In this document: one piece after another, positions 1-8,998 of the stretch
How positions within the stretch are numbered: position 1 is the stretch's first letter
Layout: the number at the start of each line of letters is the position of its first letter
Assembly (NCBI GenBank): GCA_003224235.1
Contig: QHYU01000141.1
Location: 28,200 to 92,199 of the forward strand
Source: Acidobacteriota bacterium
GTDB lineage: Bacteria; Acidobacteriota; Terriglobia; Acidiferrales; UBA7541
Length of the DNA: 64,000 nucleotides
Direction: 5' to 3'
Made by a program: the position numbers and the translations under genes
Notes under the pieces: generated by a model
What the model saw: only the letters and a program-made list of their open reading frames with translations
Databases searched by the model: none
What the model was told of the DNA's origin: nothing

Positions 1-1146
1 CGAGGAATTTTCCAGAAGACACTGGCCAAGAACATCAGCCGGGCGATCGTTCTGGCGGCGCACCAGGAAGGCAAGCCTGGCATCTCCTTCGGGCGTTACG
101 GCGACAGCCCGGAGCGCAACGGGGTTCCGGCAAAAAACTTCGCCATCGTGGCCACCGACGACCAGACGCTCGAAGAGGGGATGGCCAAGTACGAGCCCAA
201 GGAAGTGGACATCAGCATCGCCGTGGACGACACGCTGTGCAAGGGCGTAGAGTCGTGGGCGTGGTACGGGCTGCAGCCCATCAACCGGCTGCTGAAGCCA
301 GGCGGCACGTTGATCGTGACCTCGCGCGAGGAGCCGGAAGCCCTCATCGAGATGTGCCACCGCAAGGAATACCCCTACCAACTGGCGATCGTGAAGGGCA
401 TTCCCAGCTTCTCCGGCCTGTGGGTGTACAAGGAAGACCACAGCGACGTGCGCATCCTCGGCGCGATCGCCAAGGTCCTGCCGGAACTGTTCAGCCTGGA
501 GTCGGTTCAGAAAGCCATCCGCGCCGAGTGGAAGGATGAGCTGAAGGCCACCTCGGCAGCGCGCTCCTACGAGCGCATCACCACGGTCACCGTGCCCCCG
601 AACCAGGGGAATCCCGAAGAGCCCTTTAAGTTTGAATTGCCAAAGTGGTCGGAGATGCGGGAAGGCGTCACCATTCCCGCCATTCCTCGGGGCCACGCCA
701 TGGAGAATACGGCGACCCAGCAGGTCGGCGGCTGGCAGCCGGAGCGCAACCCGACCTTCAAGAAGTTCAGCACGCGCACTATGCGACCGGTCGTGGACTT
801 CGATACCTGCATCAAGTGCACGCTGTGCTGGCTACAATGCCCGGACTCCTGCTTCGACGTCACCCCAGACGGCCTGTACGACGCGAATATGCAAGCGTGT
901 TGCGGCTGTGGCGTCTGCGAGGCGGTCTGCCCGGTGCAGAAATGCGTCACCATGGTCAACGAGACGCAGTTCCGCGACAACGACAGCCAGTGGGAGATGT
1001 GGAACAAGGACAAGGAAGGCTACAAGAAGTGGCTGCTGGAGAAAATCGAGCACGGCCCAGGCCCGCAACGGTCGCACGGCTTCCGTTACCGCGGGCAATA
1101 TGAAGAGCAGGTCCCGGAAATGCTGGAGATCGCTCGCGAAGGCTAG
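1..1146 (+). CDS. 2-oxoacid:ferredoxin oxidoreductase, fused gamma-delta subunit (probable oxalate oxidoreductase), 5' end cut by window
   Basis: The frame is open from base 1, so the gene begins upstream of the window; about 381 codons are visible. The first part is a PFOR-type gamma domain. The C-terminal part is a ferredoxin (delta) domain with two 4Fe-4S motifs, CIKCTLCWLQCPDSC and CCGCGVCEAVCPVQKC, which pass electrons to ferredoxin. A gamma-delta fusion followed by separate alpha and beta genes is the arrangement I recall for Moorella oxalate oxidoreductase; many PFORs have four separate subunits or one long chain. The alpha gene starts 24 bp downstream, so the three genes form one operon. 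Family assignment is firm; oxalate as substrate is inferred from the alpha subunit and the adjacent OFA transporter. Confidence 0.9.
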   Translation, partial: RGIFQKTLAKNISRAIVLAAHQEGKPGISFGRYGDSPERNGVPAKNFAIVATDDQTLEEGMAKYEPKEVDISIAVDDTLCKGVESWAWYGLQPINRLLKPGGTLIVTSREEPEALIEMCHRKEYPYQLAIVKGIPSFSGLWVYKEDHSDVRILGAIAKVLPELFSLESVQKAIRAEWKDELKATSAARSYERITTVTVPPNQGNPEEPFKFELPKWSEMREGVTIPAIPRGHAMENTATQQVGGWQPERNPTFKKFSTRTMRPVVDFDTCIKCTLCWLQCPDSCFDVTPDGLYDANMQACCGCGVCEAVCPVQKCVTMVNETQFRDNDSQWEMWNKDKEGYKKWLLEKIEHGPGPQRSHGFRYRGQYEEQVPEMLEIAREG

Positions 1147-1170
1147 AATCCGTCAAGGGGGAGAATTGTC

Positions 1171-2394
1171 ATGGCGCAGGCGGTAGCAAGTCTCGAGCAA
1201 CAGGCTGACAAGACAGCCCTGATCACCGGGAGCGAAGCCATTGCGGTGGCCTGCAAGCTGGCCGACGTGGACGTGATCACGGCCTACCCGATTCGTCCCT
1301 ACGATACGGTGATGCAATACGTGGCCAAGCTGGTGGCCAACGGGGAGCTGGATTGCGAATACATCGTCGCGGAAAGCGAACACTCACAGTTTGAGATCGT
1401 GAAACACGCCTCGGCGGTGGGGGCGCGCGTGTTCTGCGGCAGCAGCGGCGTGGGCTGGATGTACGCTTTCGAGGCGCTGACTGTGACCCCGGGTTTGCGT
1501 ATCCCCATGGTGGCCATGGTAGGCAACCGGGCCCTGGACGACCCCGGGGCCTTCGGCGTGGAGCACAACGACGCGCTGGCGGTGCGCGACCTGGGCTGGC
1601 AGCTCGTGTGGGTAGACAACCCACAGGAGGCGCTGGACACTGCGCTGATCGCCTATCGCGTGGCCGAGGACCGGCGCGTCTTCTTGCCCTGTGCCATCAG
1701 TTGCGACGGCGCCTTTCTGACCCACTCGCAGGCGCTGGTCAAGATCCCGTCGCAGGAGAAGGTGGACGCGTTCCTGCCCCCATATAATCGGGGCGATCTG
1801 CTGCTGCATCCCGACAACCCCATCACCGTGGCCCCTCAGGTCAACGAAGACTGGCTGATGGAGATCCGCCGTCAGACCGCGGCGGCCATGGAGCGGGCCT
1901 ACACCGTCATCCGCGAAGCTTACGCAGAGTTCGAGCAGATCTTCGGCCGCCGTTATGGAAACCCGTTCTTCGAGGAATACCAGACCGAGGACGCGGAGAT
2001 CGTCCTGGTGGGCATGGGAACGCTCTCGACGCCGGTGAAAGTGGCCATCCGCGAAATGCGCAAGGAAGGGAAGAAAGTCGGCTTTGTGCGCGTGCGCTGG
2101 TTCCGGCCGTTTGCGGCCGAGGAGCTGGCCAAGACGCTCGGGCGCTTTTCCGCCGTGGGGATCATCGACCGCGATTTCTCCCTCGGCTCGCCGTACTTGA
2201 GCGGCGTGCTGGCCACTGAGGTGCGCGCGGCGATGTACCCGGCCGCGAAGCGGCCGCCGATGCTCGACTTCATCTGCGGCCTGGGCGGACGCGAGGTCAC
2301 CTTGCCCGACGTGAAGAAGATGAGCGACATTGTTTATCATGCGGCGGAGGGCAAGCCGCAACCGTTAACCCAGTGGATCGGGTTGCGCGAATAG
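1171..2394 (+). CDS. 2-oxoacid:ferredoxin oxidoreductase alpha subunit (probable oxalate oxidoreductase)
   Basis: This 407-aa protein matches the PFOR alpha subunit, which carries the pyrimidine-binding part of the thiamine diphosphate site. A GGGGGAG Shine-Dalgarno lies 7 bases before the ATG. PFORs usually have YPITP near the N-terminus. Here it reads YPIRP, so Arg42 replaces the substrate-side Thr. A later stretch reads NRALDDPGAF. Arg42, Arg120, Asp123 and Phe128 sit at a constant offset of 11 from Arg31, Arg109, Asp112 and Phe117, the active-site and switch-loop residues I recall for Moorella oxalate oxidoreductase. The predicted reaction is oxalate to 2 CO2 with two electrons passed to ferredoxin and no CoA. 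The residue numbers are from memory, so the substrate call is an inference. Confidence 0.88.
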   Translation: MAQAVASLEQQADKTALITGSEAIAVACKLADVDVITAYPIRPYDTVMQYVAKLVANGELDCEYIVAESEHSQFEIVKHASAVGARVFCGSSGVGWMYAFEALTVTPGLRIPMVAMVGNRALDDPGAFGVEHNDALAVRDLGWQLVWVDNPQEALDTALIAYRVAEDRRVFLPCAISCDGAFLTHSQALVKIPSQEKVDAFLPPYNRGDLLLHPDNPITVAPQVNEDWLMEIRRQTAAAMERAYTVIREAYAEFEQIFGRRYGNPFFEEYQTEDAEIVLVGMGTLSTPVKVAIREMRKEGKKVGFVRVRWFRPFAAEELAKTLGRFSAVGIIDRDFSLGSPYLSGVLATEVRAAMYPAAKRPPMLDFICGLGGREVTLPDVKKMSDIVYHAAEGKPQPLTQWIGLRE

Positions 2395-2443
2395 CGGGCC
2401 AGTCCGATCGCCTGACTCGTTTCAACCGCTAGGGAGGAAAGAG

Positions 2444-3469
2444 ATGGCCACTTTCGTAGACATTCAGCCCACGCAGCAACTGGACCCCATCAAAGGGGTC
2501 AAGAAGATGCCGCTCGAGGAGTTCTTCACCTCGGGCCACCGGACCTGCCAGGGCTGCGAATCGGCCCTGGTGATGAAGCTGATGGCCAAGGCGGCGGGGC
2601 CCCGGACTGTCGTGCTGGGCAGCACGGGGTGCATGTATGTGGCGAACACCACGTATTACAGCACGTCCTGGGTCGTGCCCTGGATGCACACGCAACTGGG
2701 CAGCAGCGGCTCGGCCGCGATGGGAGCGGCGTCGGGTCTGAAGGCATTGATGCGCAAGGGCAAGATCAAGGACGAGCCCATCAATGTGATCGCCTTCTGC
2801 GGCGATGGCGGCGGCGCGGACATGGGCCTGTCGGCGATCTCCGCGGCGCTGACGCATCCCGACTACAACCTCCTCATCCTGATGTACGACAATGAGTCCT
2901 ACGCCAACACCGATATTCAGCTTTCCGGCAGCACACCCTACGGCGCCCACACCACCTTCAGCCCTCCGGGCAAGATGAAGCGCATCATGCACCATCGCTG
3001 GAAGAAGAACATGGCGGGGATGCTGGCGGCGGGCCACCCCACATGCAAATACATCGCCACGGTGTGCATGTCCTATCCTCTGCAGGCGATGAACAGCGTG
3101 CGCAAAGCGCTCTCCATCGGCGGACCCACGTTCATTCACTCCCTCGACCCGTGCCCCAAGGGCTGGGACTACGATCCCATGCAATCGCACGAGATGGGCG
3201 AGTTGGCGGTGACGACGGGAGTCTGGCCGCTCTACGAGGTGGAAGAGGGCGTGATCAGACTGTACGGCAAGACGAAGGAGATCGCCGAAGGGCGCTACAA
3301 GCGGTTCCCGGTGCGCGACTACCTGCTCAGGCAGGGTCGCTTCGCGCACTTCACTGACGACGACATTGATTACTTCCAGAGCAAAGTGGACCAGATGTGG
3401 GACAAGTGGTTGGTTCCCGGCGTGATCCCGTTCCTGAAAGAGGTGGAAACCGATCATCCGCCCAAGTAG
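2444..3469 (+). CDS. 2-oxoacid:ferredoxin oxidoreductase beta subunit (probable oxalate oxidoreductase)
   Basis: This 341-aa protein is the thiamine-diphosphate diphosphate-binding and proximal 4Fe-4S subunit. Likely cluster ligands are Cys35 and Cys38 (CQGC), Cys63 (STGCM) and Cys237 (DPCPKG). The TPP/Mg motif begins at GDGGGADMG (residues 120-128) and ends near DNESYANTD (149-157). AGGGAGGAAAGAG immediately precedes the ATG. It lies 49 bp after the alpha gene and completes the enzyme. Length and motif order are those of ordinary PFOR/OOR beta chains. Confidence 0.9.
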   Translation: MATFVDIQPTQQLDPIKGVKKMPLEEFFTSGHRTCQGCESALVMKLMAKAAGPRTVVLGSTGCMYVANTTYYSTSWVVPWMHTQLGSSGSAAMGAASGLKALMRKGKIKDEPINVIAFCGDGGGADMGLSAISAALTHPDYNLLILMYDNESYANTDIQLSGSTPYGAHTTFSPPGKMKRIMHHRWKKNMAGMLAAGHPTCKYIATVCMSYPLQAMNSVRKALSIGGPTFIHSLDPCPKGWDYDPMQSHEMGELAVTTGVWPLYEVEEGVIRLYGKTKEIAEGRYKRFPVRDYLLRQGRFAHFTDDDIDYFQSKVDQMWDKWLVPGVIPFLKEVETDHPPK

Positions 3470-3480
3470 AACACGGGCGG

Positions 3481-3534
3481 GACCCTGCCGCTCGACCTTG
3501 CTTCGTGCTTCTTCCTCAAGTAAGGAGCAGGGTC
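3481..3534 (+). terminator. Long imperfect hairpin after the oxidoreductase operon
   Basis: GACCCTGC (3481-3488) pairs with GCAGGGTC (3527-3534). Inside, CCTTGCTT and AAGTAAGG pair with one mismatch. It starts 11 bp after the beta-subunit stop and ends 69 bp before the transporter start. No T-run follows, so it may be a processing or attenuation hairpin rather than a true rho-independent terminator. Confidence 0.35.
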
Positions 3535-3603
3535 AGGGGGAAATAGTAGAGTCAGAGTAATGCTTGCGTATCCATGGGGCCCTTAAGCCTAGGAGGTGCA
3601 AAC

Positions 3604-5202
3604 ATGGCCGCAATTCCGGCGGATCGAAAGACAGGGATACAGGCTCTCCTCGACAACCGTTGGCTCATCCTCTTTTTCAGCGTGCTCAGCATGGTGGCGG
3701 TGGCGAACTTCCAGTACGGTTGGACGCTTTTCGTGCCGCCGCTGATGAAGCACCTGCGGCAGGAGCTGGCCCTCATCCAGGTCACCTTCACCGTCTTCGT
3801 TCTCCTTGAGACCTGGCTCGTCCCCTTCGAGGGCTGGCTGGTGGACAAGTTCGGACCCAAGCTCCTCGTGATGCTCGGGGGCGTCCTGGCGGGGCTCGGC
3901 TGGGTTGGAAGCGGAAGAGCGGAGTCGCTAACCGCTCTTTATGCCTCCTACGCGTTCGCTGGACTGGGCGCGGGCGTGGTATACGGCACCGCGATCGGCA
4001 GCGCCTTGAAATGGTTCCCCGACCACCGCGGGCTCACGGCGGGACTGACGGCTGCAGGCTTCGGCGCCGGCTCCGCGTTCACCGTGGTGCCCATCGCCAA
4101 CATGATCAACACGGCGGGATACCAGCACGCCTTCATCTACTGGGGCATCATCCAGGGTGTCGTCGTCATCATCGCGGCACTGTTTCTCAAGTCCCCGCCC
4201 GCCGGCTGGCTGCCGGGGTCCTGGACACAAGCAGCGCGCGGCGAGGAGGTGAAGAAGCGCCAGTCCGCGCTGGACTTCACTTCCGGCCAGATGGCCGCCA
4301 CGCCGCAGTTCTGGCTGATGTACTTGATGATGACGCTCGTTGCTACGGGTGGCTTGATGGCCGTCGCCCAGCTCAACCCGATGGCGATCGACTTCAAGGT
4401 CGACAAGATCCCTGTCAGCCTCCTCTTTATTACCCTGCCGGCGCTCCAGTTTGCCCTCTCCGCGGACCGGCTGGTGAACGGGCTCTGTCGCCCGTTCTGG
4501 GGCTGGGTCTCCGACCACATCGGCCGCGAGAAGACGATGGCCATCGCCTTCGGCCTGGAAGGACTGGCGATCTTTGCGCTCATTCAGTTCGCCCGCAATC
4601 CCTTGCTCTTCGTCGTCTTCAGCGCCTTCACCTTCTTCGGCTGGGGCGAGATCTTCTCGCTGTTTCCGGCTACCTGCGGGGACTTCTTCGGCCGCAAGCA
4701 CGCCACCGCGAACTACGGCTTTCTCTATACGGCCAAGGGAACTGCCTCCGTCTTCGTGCCAATCGGGTCCGCGCTGGCCGCCGGTAGAGCTTTCGACTTT
4801 CGCGCCGACATCCTGCTTCTGCTGGGTGGCGCTCTAGTGCTGTTCGCGCTCTTCCTCGCTCCCACCGCGCTTGGCCTGGAGCTGGGTCGAAAGACCAAGA
4901 GCATTCTGCTCGCGGTGGCCGGCGCGCTGGTCACCTACGGCATTGTCCTGACAGTGGTACCCAAGGTTTGGACCCCCTTCGGCGCTAGGTTCACGCTGCC
5001 GAAGATCGGCTGGGCGGGCGTCTTCGGCATCGCCATCGCCTTCGACCTGACCGCGGCCGTGCTCGCCTTCTTCGTCCTGCGGCGGATGAAGGTGCCGGTC
5101 GCCAGCGCGGGGCCTGCCATCGCGCTTGCGCAGGGCATGGCGGCCGGCACGGAAACGTCTGTAAAGGCGAAGGGCGCCGTCGCCGGAGGCAGCGGCCGGT
5201 AG
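3604..5202 (+). CDS. MFS transporter, oxalate/formate antiporter (OFA) family
   Basis: This is a 532-aa polytopic inner-membrane protein of the major facilitator superfamily. The ATG at 3604 is chosen because TAGGAGGTG lies 7-8 bases upstream; an ATG at 3574 has no such site. OFA hallmarks are the N-terminal FQYGWTLFVPP segment, GWLVDKFGPK after helix 2, NGLCRPFWGWVSDHIGR in the central loop, and a Lys in a late helix (YTAKG), where OxlT has an essential lysine as far as I recall. It is longer than OxlT (about 420 aa), with extra C-terminal hydrophobic segments and a low-complexity tail. Beside a probable oxalate oxidoreductase it most likely imports oxalate; formate or another carboxylate is possible. 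Confidence 0.85.
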   Translation: MAAIPADRKTGIQALLDNRWLILFFSVLSMVAVANFQYGWTLFVPPLMKHLRQELALIQVTFTVFVLLETWLVPFEGWLVDKFGPKLLVMLGGVLAGLGWVGSGRAESLTALYASYAFAGLGAGVVYGTAIGSALKWFPDHRGLTAGLTAAGFGAGSAFTVVPIANMINTAGYQHAFIYWGIIQGVVVIIAALFLKSPPAGWLPGSWTQAARGEEVKKRQSALDFTSGQMAATPQFWLMYLMMTLVATGGLMAVAQLNPMAIDFKVDKIPVSLLFITLPALQFALSADRLVNGLCRPFWGWVSDHIGREKTMAIAFGLEGLAIFALIQFARNPLLFVVFSAFTFFGWGEIFSLFPATCGDFFGRKHATANYGFLYTAKGTASVFVPIGSALAAGRAFDFRADILLLLGGALVLFALFLAPTALGLELGRKTKSILLAVAGALVTYGIVLTVVPKVWTPFGARFTLPKIGWAGVFGIAIAFDLTAAVLAFFVLRRMKVPVASAGPAIALAQGMAAGTETSVKAKGAVAGGSGR

Positions 5203-5524
5203 AGGAAGCGCCGTCCTATATAGTTTGGGTGTGACAACCTTGATTTTCCACAGCTTGTATTTTCTGTAGAACCGCGGATGTTCTTGCGCTTTAACAGGGG
5301 TGAGGAACGCGCAGGCATGTGGAATTGATTTTTGAGCTGACCGCACATACTTCTGTTCCGCTGTCTTTTTACTTCTCCGGCAACCGCACTGGGGGCCGGT
5401 TGCTTGAGCCTCGGCCGATCCTACGGCCGCAGTAGACAACTCGATTGCAAGCTTGACGTAGTGCTCCTGCGTGTCTGGAGCCGGACACTTTGATTCGGCC
5501 AAATCCTTCTGGGAGAGGAAAAAC
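5203..5524 (+). other. Non-coding gap between transporter and porin genes
   Basis: This 322-bp stretch has no supportable gene. Base composition drops toward A/T around 5218-5270, which could hold the porin promoter, but I find no well-spaced -35/-10 pair. The ribosome binding site of the porin gene (GGGAGAGGA) lies at its right end. Confidence 0.5.
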
Positions 5525-7021
5525 ATGCGCTCGCTAACAACACGTTTTGCGCTTCTGGTATTGTTTTTCGTCGCGCCAGGTTCGCTCGCCCACGCCCAAG
5601 GGGTGGATTCGGCTCCCGCGGGCGCAACCAAGGAAGAAGTCGAGCAGTTGCGCCGCGAAGTGGCGGAGCTGAAGGCAATCATTCAACGACTGGTCCAGGT
5701 TAACCAGCAGGCGGCCGGCGTTCCTCGCCTGGTGAAGACCGGCGCCATACAGCCCGAGGACACGGCCGGATCCGCACAGGCCGCTCCCGCAGCCAAGCAG
5801 GCTGCTCCTAAGAAGGAGGGCGAAGGTCTGCAGGCAGGATGGAACGGGGAGCACTTCTTCATGAAGAGCTCAGACGGCAATTTTGTGATGCAGCCGTACG
5901 GATATGTGCAGACGGATTTCCGCGCCTACAACGGCGACGGCCATCCCCCGAACACGTTTACCCTTCGGCGTGGCCGGTTCGGTTTTCAGGGCAGCTTGGG
6001 CAAGCACTACGAATTCGCGCTTCTCGCCGACTTTGCTGACACCAGCAGCACCCTGCTGCGCGACTTTTTCATCAACGTCAACTACCATCCCGCATTCCAG
6101 GTGACCTTTGGCCAGTTCAAGGAGCCTTTCGCCGCGGAAGAACTGACCGGCATCACCAATATCGATACTGTAGAACGCTCGCTGACCTCCCTTCTGTACC
6201 CGTCCCCGACGTCGTTTCGCAGCCCCGGCGTCATGCTTCACGGCGATCTGAGAGGTGGCGTCGCCCAGTACTGGGTCGGAGCATTCAACGGCAAGGGCAC
6301 ACTGGGAGCCAACACGACGAACGAGCCGGAAGTGGTAGGAAGGCTTAAGTTCTATCCTTGGAAGAAGAGTACAAATGAGATGTTGAAGGGATTTACGATC
6401 GCAGGATCGATCGCCCACGGCCGTACCAGGGGCCTATCCAATGAACTGAGCTTTAATGGCCAACTCCCGGACAATGCCTTCACGTTCTTCCCCAGGTTTG
6501 CGATCAATGGCCCAGTCGAGCGCTATGAAGGCGATGTCACCTGGGTTAAGGGCCCTTGGGCAGTGCGCGCCGAGTACGATCAATTGGACCAGTTCCGCCG
6601 CGCACTTAGCTCCTTCGCAGGAGGCACGGGGCAGAATGACCTGCCCGGTGTCGTAGCCAAGGCCTACTATGCGGGAGCAACGTACCTCCTGACCGGCGAA
6701 AGGCGGCCGGAAAACGGAGCCATCAAGCCCAAGCGTCCGTTCTTTGCGCCCGAGGGAGGACACGGAATCGGGGCTTGGGAAGTCAAGTTCCGGTACGCCA
6801 AGATACAGGCAAAAACGCCGGACACGCTGTTTTCGACGGGAGTATTGCCCGGGGCGGAGGCTCACACGGACCAGTTCACCACCGGGTTCAATTGGTATCC
6901 CTCCTATCTTGTTCGGTACTCGGTTGACTTCAACGTGGACCGGGCGAAGGATCCGACTGTCGGCGGCGTTCGGCCGCAGACATTCTTTGTGGTGCTGCAG
7001 CGGTTGCAGTTTCGATTCTAA
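5525..7021 (+). CDS. Phosphate-selective porin O/P (OprO/OprP) family outer-membrane porin
   Basis: The 498-aa product starts with a signal peptide (MRSLTTRFALLVLFF, cleaved near AHAQG). A short predicted coiled coil follows (residues 38-65, KEEVEQLRREVAELK) and then a beta-barrel rich in alternating aromatic and charged residues. It ends in a terminal aromatic (LQFRF) typical of barrel proteins sorted by BamA. The ATG at 5525 has GGGAGAGGA upstream; a longer frame from 5471 would bury the signal peptide. The family forms anion-selective trimers, classically for phosphate. Next to an OFA transporter and a probable oxalate oxidoreductase it could admit oxalate, but that is inferred from context only. 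Confidence 0.85.
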   Translation: MRSLTTRFALLVLFFVAPGSLAHAQGVDSAPAGATKEEVEQLRREVAELKAIIQRLVQVNQQAAGVPRLVKTGAIQPEDTAGSAQAAPAAKQAAPKKEGEGLQAGWNGEHFFMKSSDGNFVMQPYGYVQTDFRAYNGDGHPPNTFTLRRGRFGFQGSLGKHYEFALLADFADTSSTLLRDFFINVNYHPAFQVTFGQFKEPFAAEELTGITNIDTVERSLTSLLYPSPTSFRSPGVMLHGDLRGGVAQYWVGAFNGKGTLGANTTNEPEVVGRLKFYPWKKSTNEMLKGFTIAGSIAHGRTRGLSNELSFNGQLPDNAFTFFPRFAINGPVERYEGDVTWVKGPWAVRAEYDQLDQFRRALSSFAGGTGQNDLPGVVAKAYYAGATYLLTGERRPENGAIKPKRPFFAPEGGHGIGAWEVKFRYAKIQAKTPDTLFSTGVLPGAEAHTDQFTTGFNWYPSYLVRYSVDFNVDRAKDPTVGGVRPQTFFVVLQRLQFRF

Positions 7022-7083
7022 GAAGGCCAGTCCGGCGCATCTTATGCGGCGGCGAGTTCGCTGGTTTTATACGGGGGGCCGGC

Positions 7084-7127
7084 ACAAGGCTATAAGGGTG
7101 CGCTGCGCAGTGCGGGCGCAGCCTTGT
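7084..7127 (+). terminator. Hairpin between porin and beta-propeller genes
   Basis: ACAAGGCT (7084-7091) pairs with AGCCTTGT (7120-7127), with an inner TGCGC/GCGCA stem. It follows the porin stop by 62 bp and precedes the next start by 43 bp. There is no T-run, so it is a weak terminator or an mRNA-processing hairpin. Confidence 0.4.
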
Positions 7128-7170
7128 AACAGGGACCGGTAATGCAGGAAAAATCGCAGGAGGTTACTCC

Positions 7171-8541
7171 ATGAGATCGGAAATGCTGCTTGTAATCGCC
7201 CTGCTATTGGGGATCGCGTTGTTCCCGAGCGGCTGCGGGAATGTTCAGGGTTGTCCGCTCTGCGGCACAACGAAGAATGACGGCGTCGCGATCATTGACG
7301 TCATGGGAGTGCCGGGGGCTGCGGGGCCCGGCGGAACCGCATTCACCGTGTTCGACCTCGGCCTCGTGGACTCGGCCAACCACAGGTATTACGTGACGGA
7401 CCGGTCCCAGGATGCCGTCCTTGTTTACGACACGCTGACCGACACGCCGACAGGGCCTGCTTCTGCGGGGCAAATTGGCTCGGGTTCGTTTACCGGAGCC
7501 ATTTGCTGTGCACAGAATCGCGCCGCCAACTTTAACCCCCTGACTGGCCCCAACGGGGTCATCATAACGCCGGGCGGCACCACCAAGTTTGGGATTGCCT
7601 GGGTTTCGGACGGCGATAGCACCATGAAAGTGTTTGACGCGAGCACGGGTCTCTCAGTCGGTTTGGTCGTCACAGGCGTCTCTGCCGACTTTTCGTCGAG
7701 CACCGCTATCGAGAGCTGCATCCGGGCCGGAATAGGCTGTGGGGACTTTCGCGCCGACGAGACGTCCTGGGATCCGAAGGATAATATTCTGCTGGTGACC
7801 AATGGCGACCCCGGTGTTCCCTTTGCCACTTTGATCGACACAACAAGTCCAGCGTGCCTGAATAATTCCTGTGTCAAGGCCCAGATATTCTTCGATGGGC
7901 TGTCGGGCTCCGCTTGCCCCGCCGGTACCGGCGTCCTCGGCGCCCGCGGTCAGATCGTCCCATGTGCACACGCTCCCGGCGGCCAGGGTGGGCTAGGTGG
8001 TTCCGCGTTTAATCCCAACACGGGGAGATTCTTGGTTGCGAACACGCAGAACACCTCCAATCCGGCCGATTCAGAGATCACGGAGATTGATCCAAAGACC
8101 GGCAGGGTAACGAATAGCTTCCAGCTGGCGGGCCTCGGGTGTCAGCCCTCCTTTATCGTTATTGGCCCAGCCCCGAATGTTCTGGTGGCTTGCGAGAACT
8201 TCACCGGCTCGATCAATTTTCCGCCGAACGAGATCGTTATAAATGGGAGCACGGGCAAAATCGTCACCATCATCGATAAGGTGGGAGGTGTTGACCAGGC
8301 GGCGTTCAACCCGACCGACAACCGCTATTACGTGGCCGCAAGAGATATGCCCGGCGGGCCGGTCCTCGGCGTCATTGATGCCATCACGAACACCTGGCTT
8401 CAAAACGTCCCCTCAGGAGCCAATGCCCACAGCGTGGCTGCCGATCCCATCACGAATCACGTCTTTGTGCCTCTTCAGCCAAGTGCGTCGTGCAGGGCCT
8501 TCGCCAATTTCGGTTGCATTGCTGTCTATGCGCAGCAATAA
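7171..8541 (+). CDS. Secreted YVTN-type beta-propeller protein, possible lipoprotein
   Basis: This 456-aa protein begins with a hydrophobic signal (MRSEMLLVIALLLGIALFP) ending in PSGC. That resembles a lipobox, but Pro is at -3, so lipidation is uncertain. The rest contains recurring blade-like repeats such as NHRYYVTDRS, DGDSTMKVFD, TGRFLVANTQ and DNRYYVAARD, and many cysteines that may form disulfides. These resemble YVTN/NHL-type propeller proteins, whose members bind partners or substrates outside the cytoplasm. GCAGGAGG lies just upstream of the ATG. It may share a transcript with the porin gene. I do not recognise a specific function. Confidence 0.75.
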   Translation: MRSEMLLVIALLLGIALFPSGCGNVQGCPLCGTTKNDGVAIIDVMGVPGAAGPGGTAFTVFDLGLVDSANHRYYVTDRSQDAVLVYDTLTDTPTGPASAGQIGSGSFTGAICCAQNRAANFNPLTGPNGVIITPGGTTKFGIAWVSDGDSTMKVFDASTGLSVGLVVTGVSADFSSSTAIESCIRAGIGCGDFRADETSWDPKDNILLVTNGDPGVPFATLIDTTSPACLNNSCVKAQIFFDGLSGSACPAGTGVLGARGQIVPCAHAPGGQGGLGGSAFNPNTGRFLVANTQNTSNPADSEITEIDPKTGRVTNSFQLAGLGCQPSFIVIGPAPNVLVACENFTGSINFPPNEIVINGSTGKIVTIIDKVGGVDQAAFNPTDNRYYVAARDMPGGPVLGVIDAITNTWLQNVPSGANAHSVAADPITNHVFVPLQPSASCRAFANFGCIAVYAQQ

Positions 8542-8565
8542 GAGAGAAGGACCATAGTGCGTCGA

Positions 8566-8597
8566 GAGCCCGGCCCCGAGATTACGGGTCCGGGCTC
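8566..8597 (+). terminator. GC-rich terminator-like hairpin after the beta-propeller gene
   Basis: GAGCCCGG (8566-8573) pairs with CCGGGCTC (8590-8597), and inside it CCCG pairs with CGGG around the loop AGATTA. The stem starts 24 bp after the stop codon. No clear T-run follows, so termination is likely but not certain. Confidence 0.55.
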
Positions 8598-8998
8598 CCG
8601 TCGGTTCTGCGCGCCCGCCCGTTTTCTCGGGTTGGATTTCACCGGTCAAGAGCGTAGGCAGTAGCAATCTTTGGATACGACTCCGGAAGGGCAGTCTTCC
8701 CAGGCCCAATCCCGCTACGCAACTGGTTGTTGGCCGAGGCCGCGCGGCACATTTCCGTTTTTGTGGCCGTGGGGCGAGCGCCGCGCCGGGCCGGGTGTCC
8801 TTGTAGTATCGCATCTGGTCTCTTGCTTGCTATGGAGTACCTCGGCGATCTAGCTATAACCCGATTCCTGAGTGGTTTGTGGGCGGGGGAAGCAGGTTCG
8901 TCCGAGGAATGGGGCAAGAACAAGTTCCAGACTGGCACTGTGCAGGGGTTCTTTCCGGAATTGAACTGTGCCGCTTGCCCCGGCGGTGATGGCAGCAG
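8598..8998 (+). other. Non-coding gap upstream of the TPR gene
   Basis: About 400 bp without a credible gene on either strand; open frames here lack ribosome binding sites and recognisable domains. It separates the oxalate locus from the polysaccharide locus and should hold the promoter for the TPR gene, which I cannot locate by eye. Confidence 0.45.
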
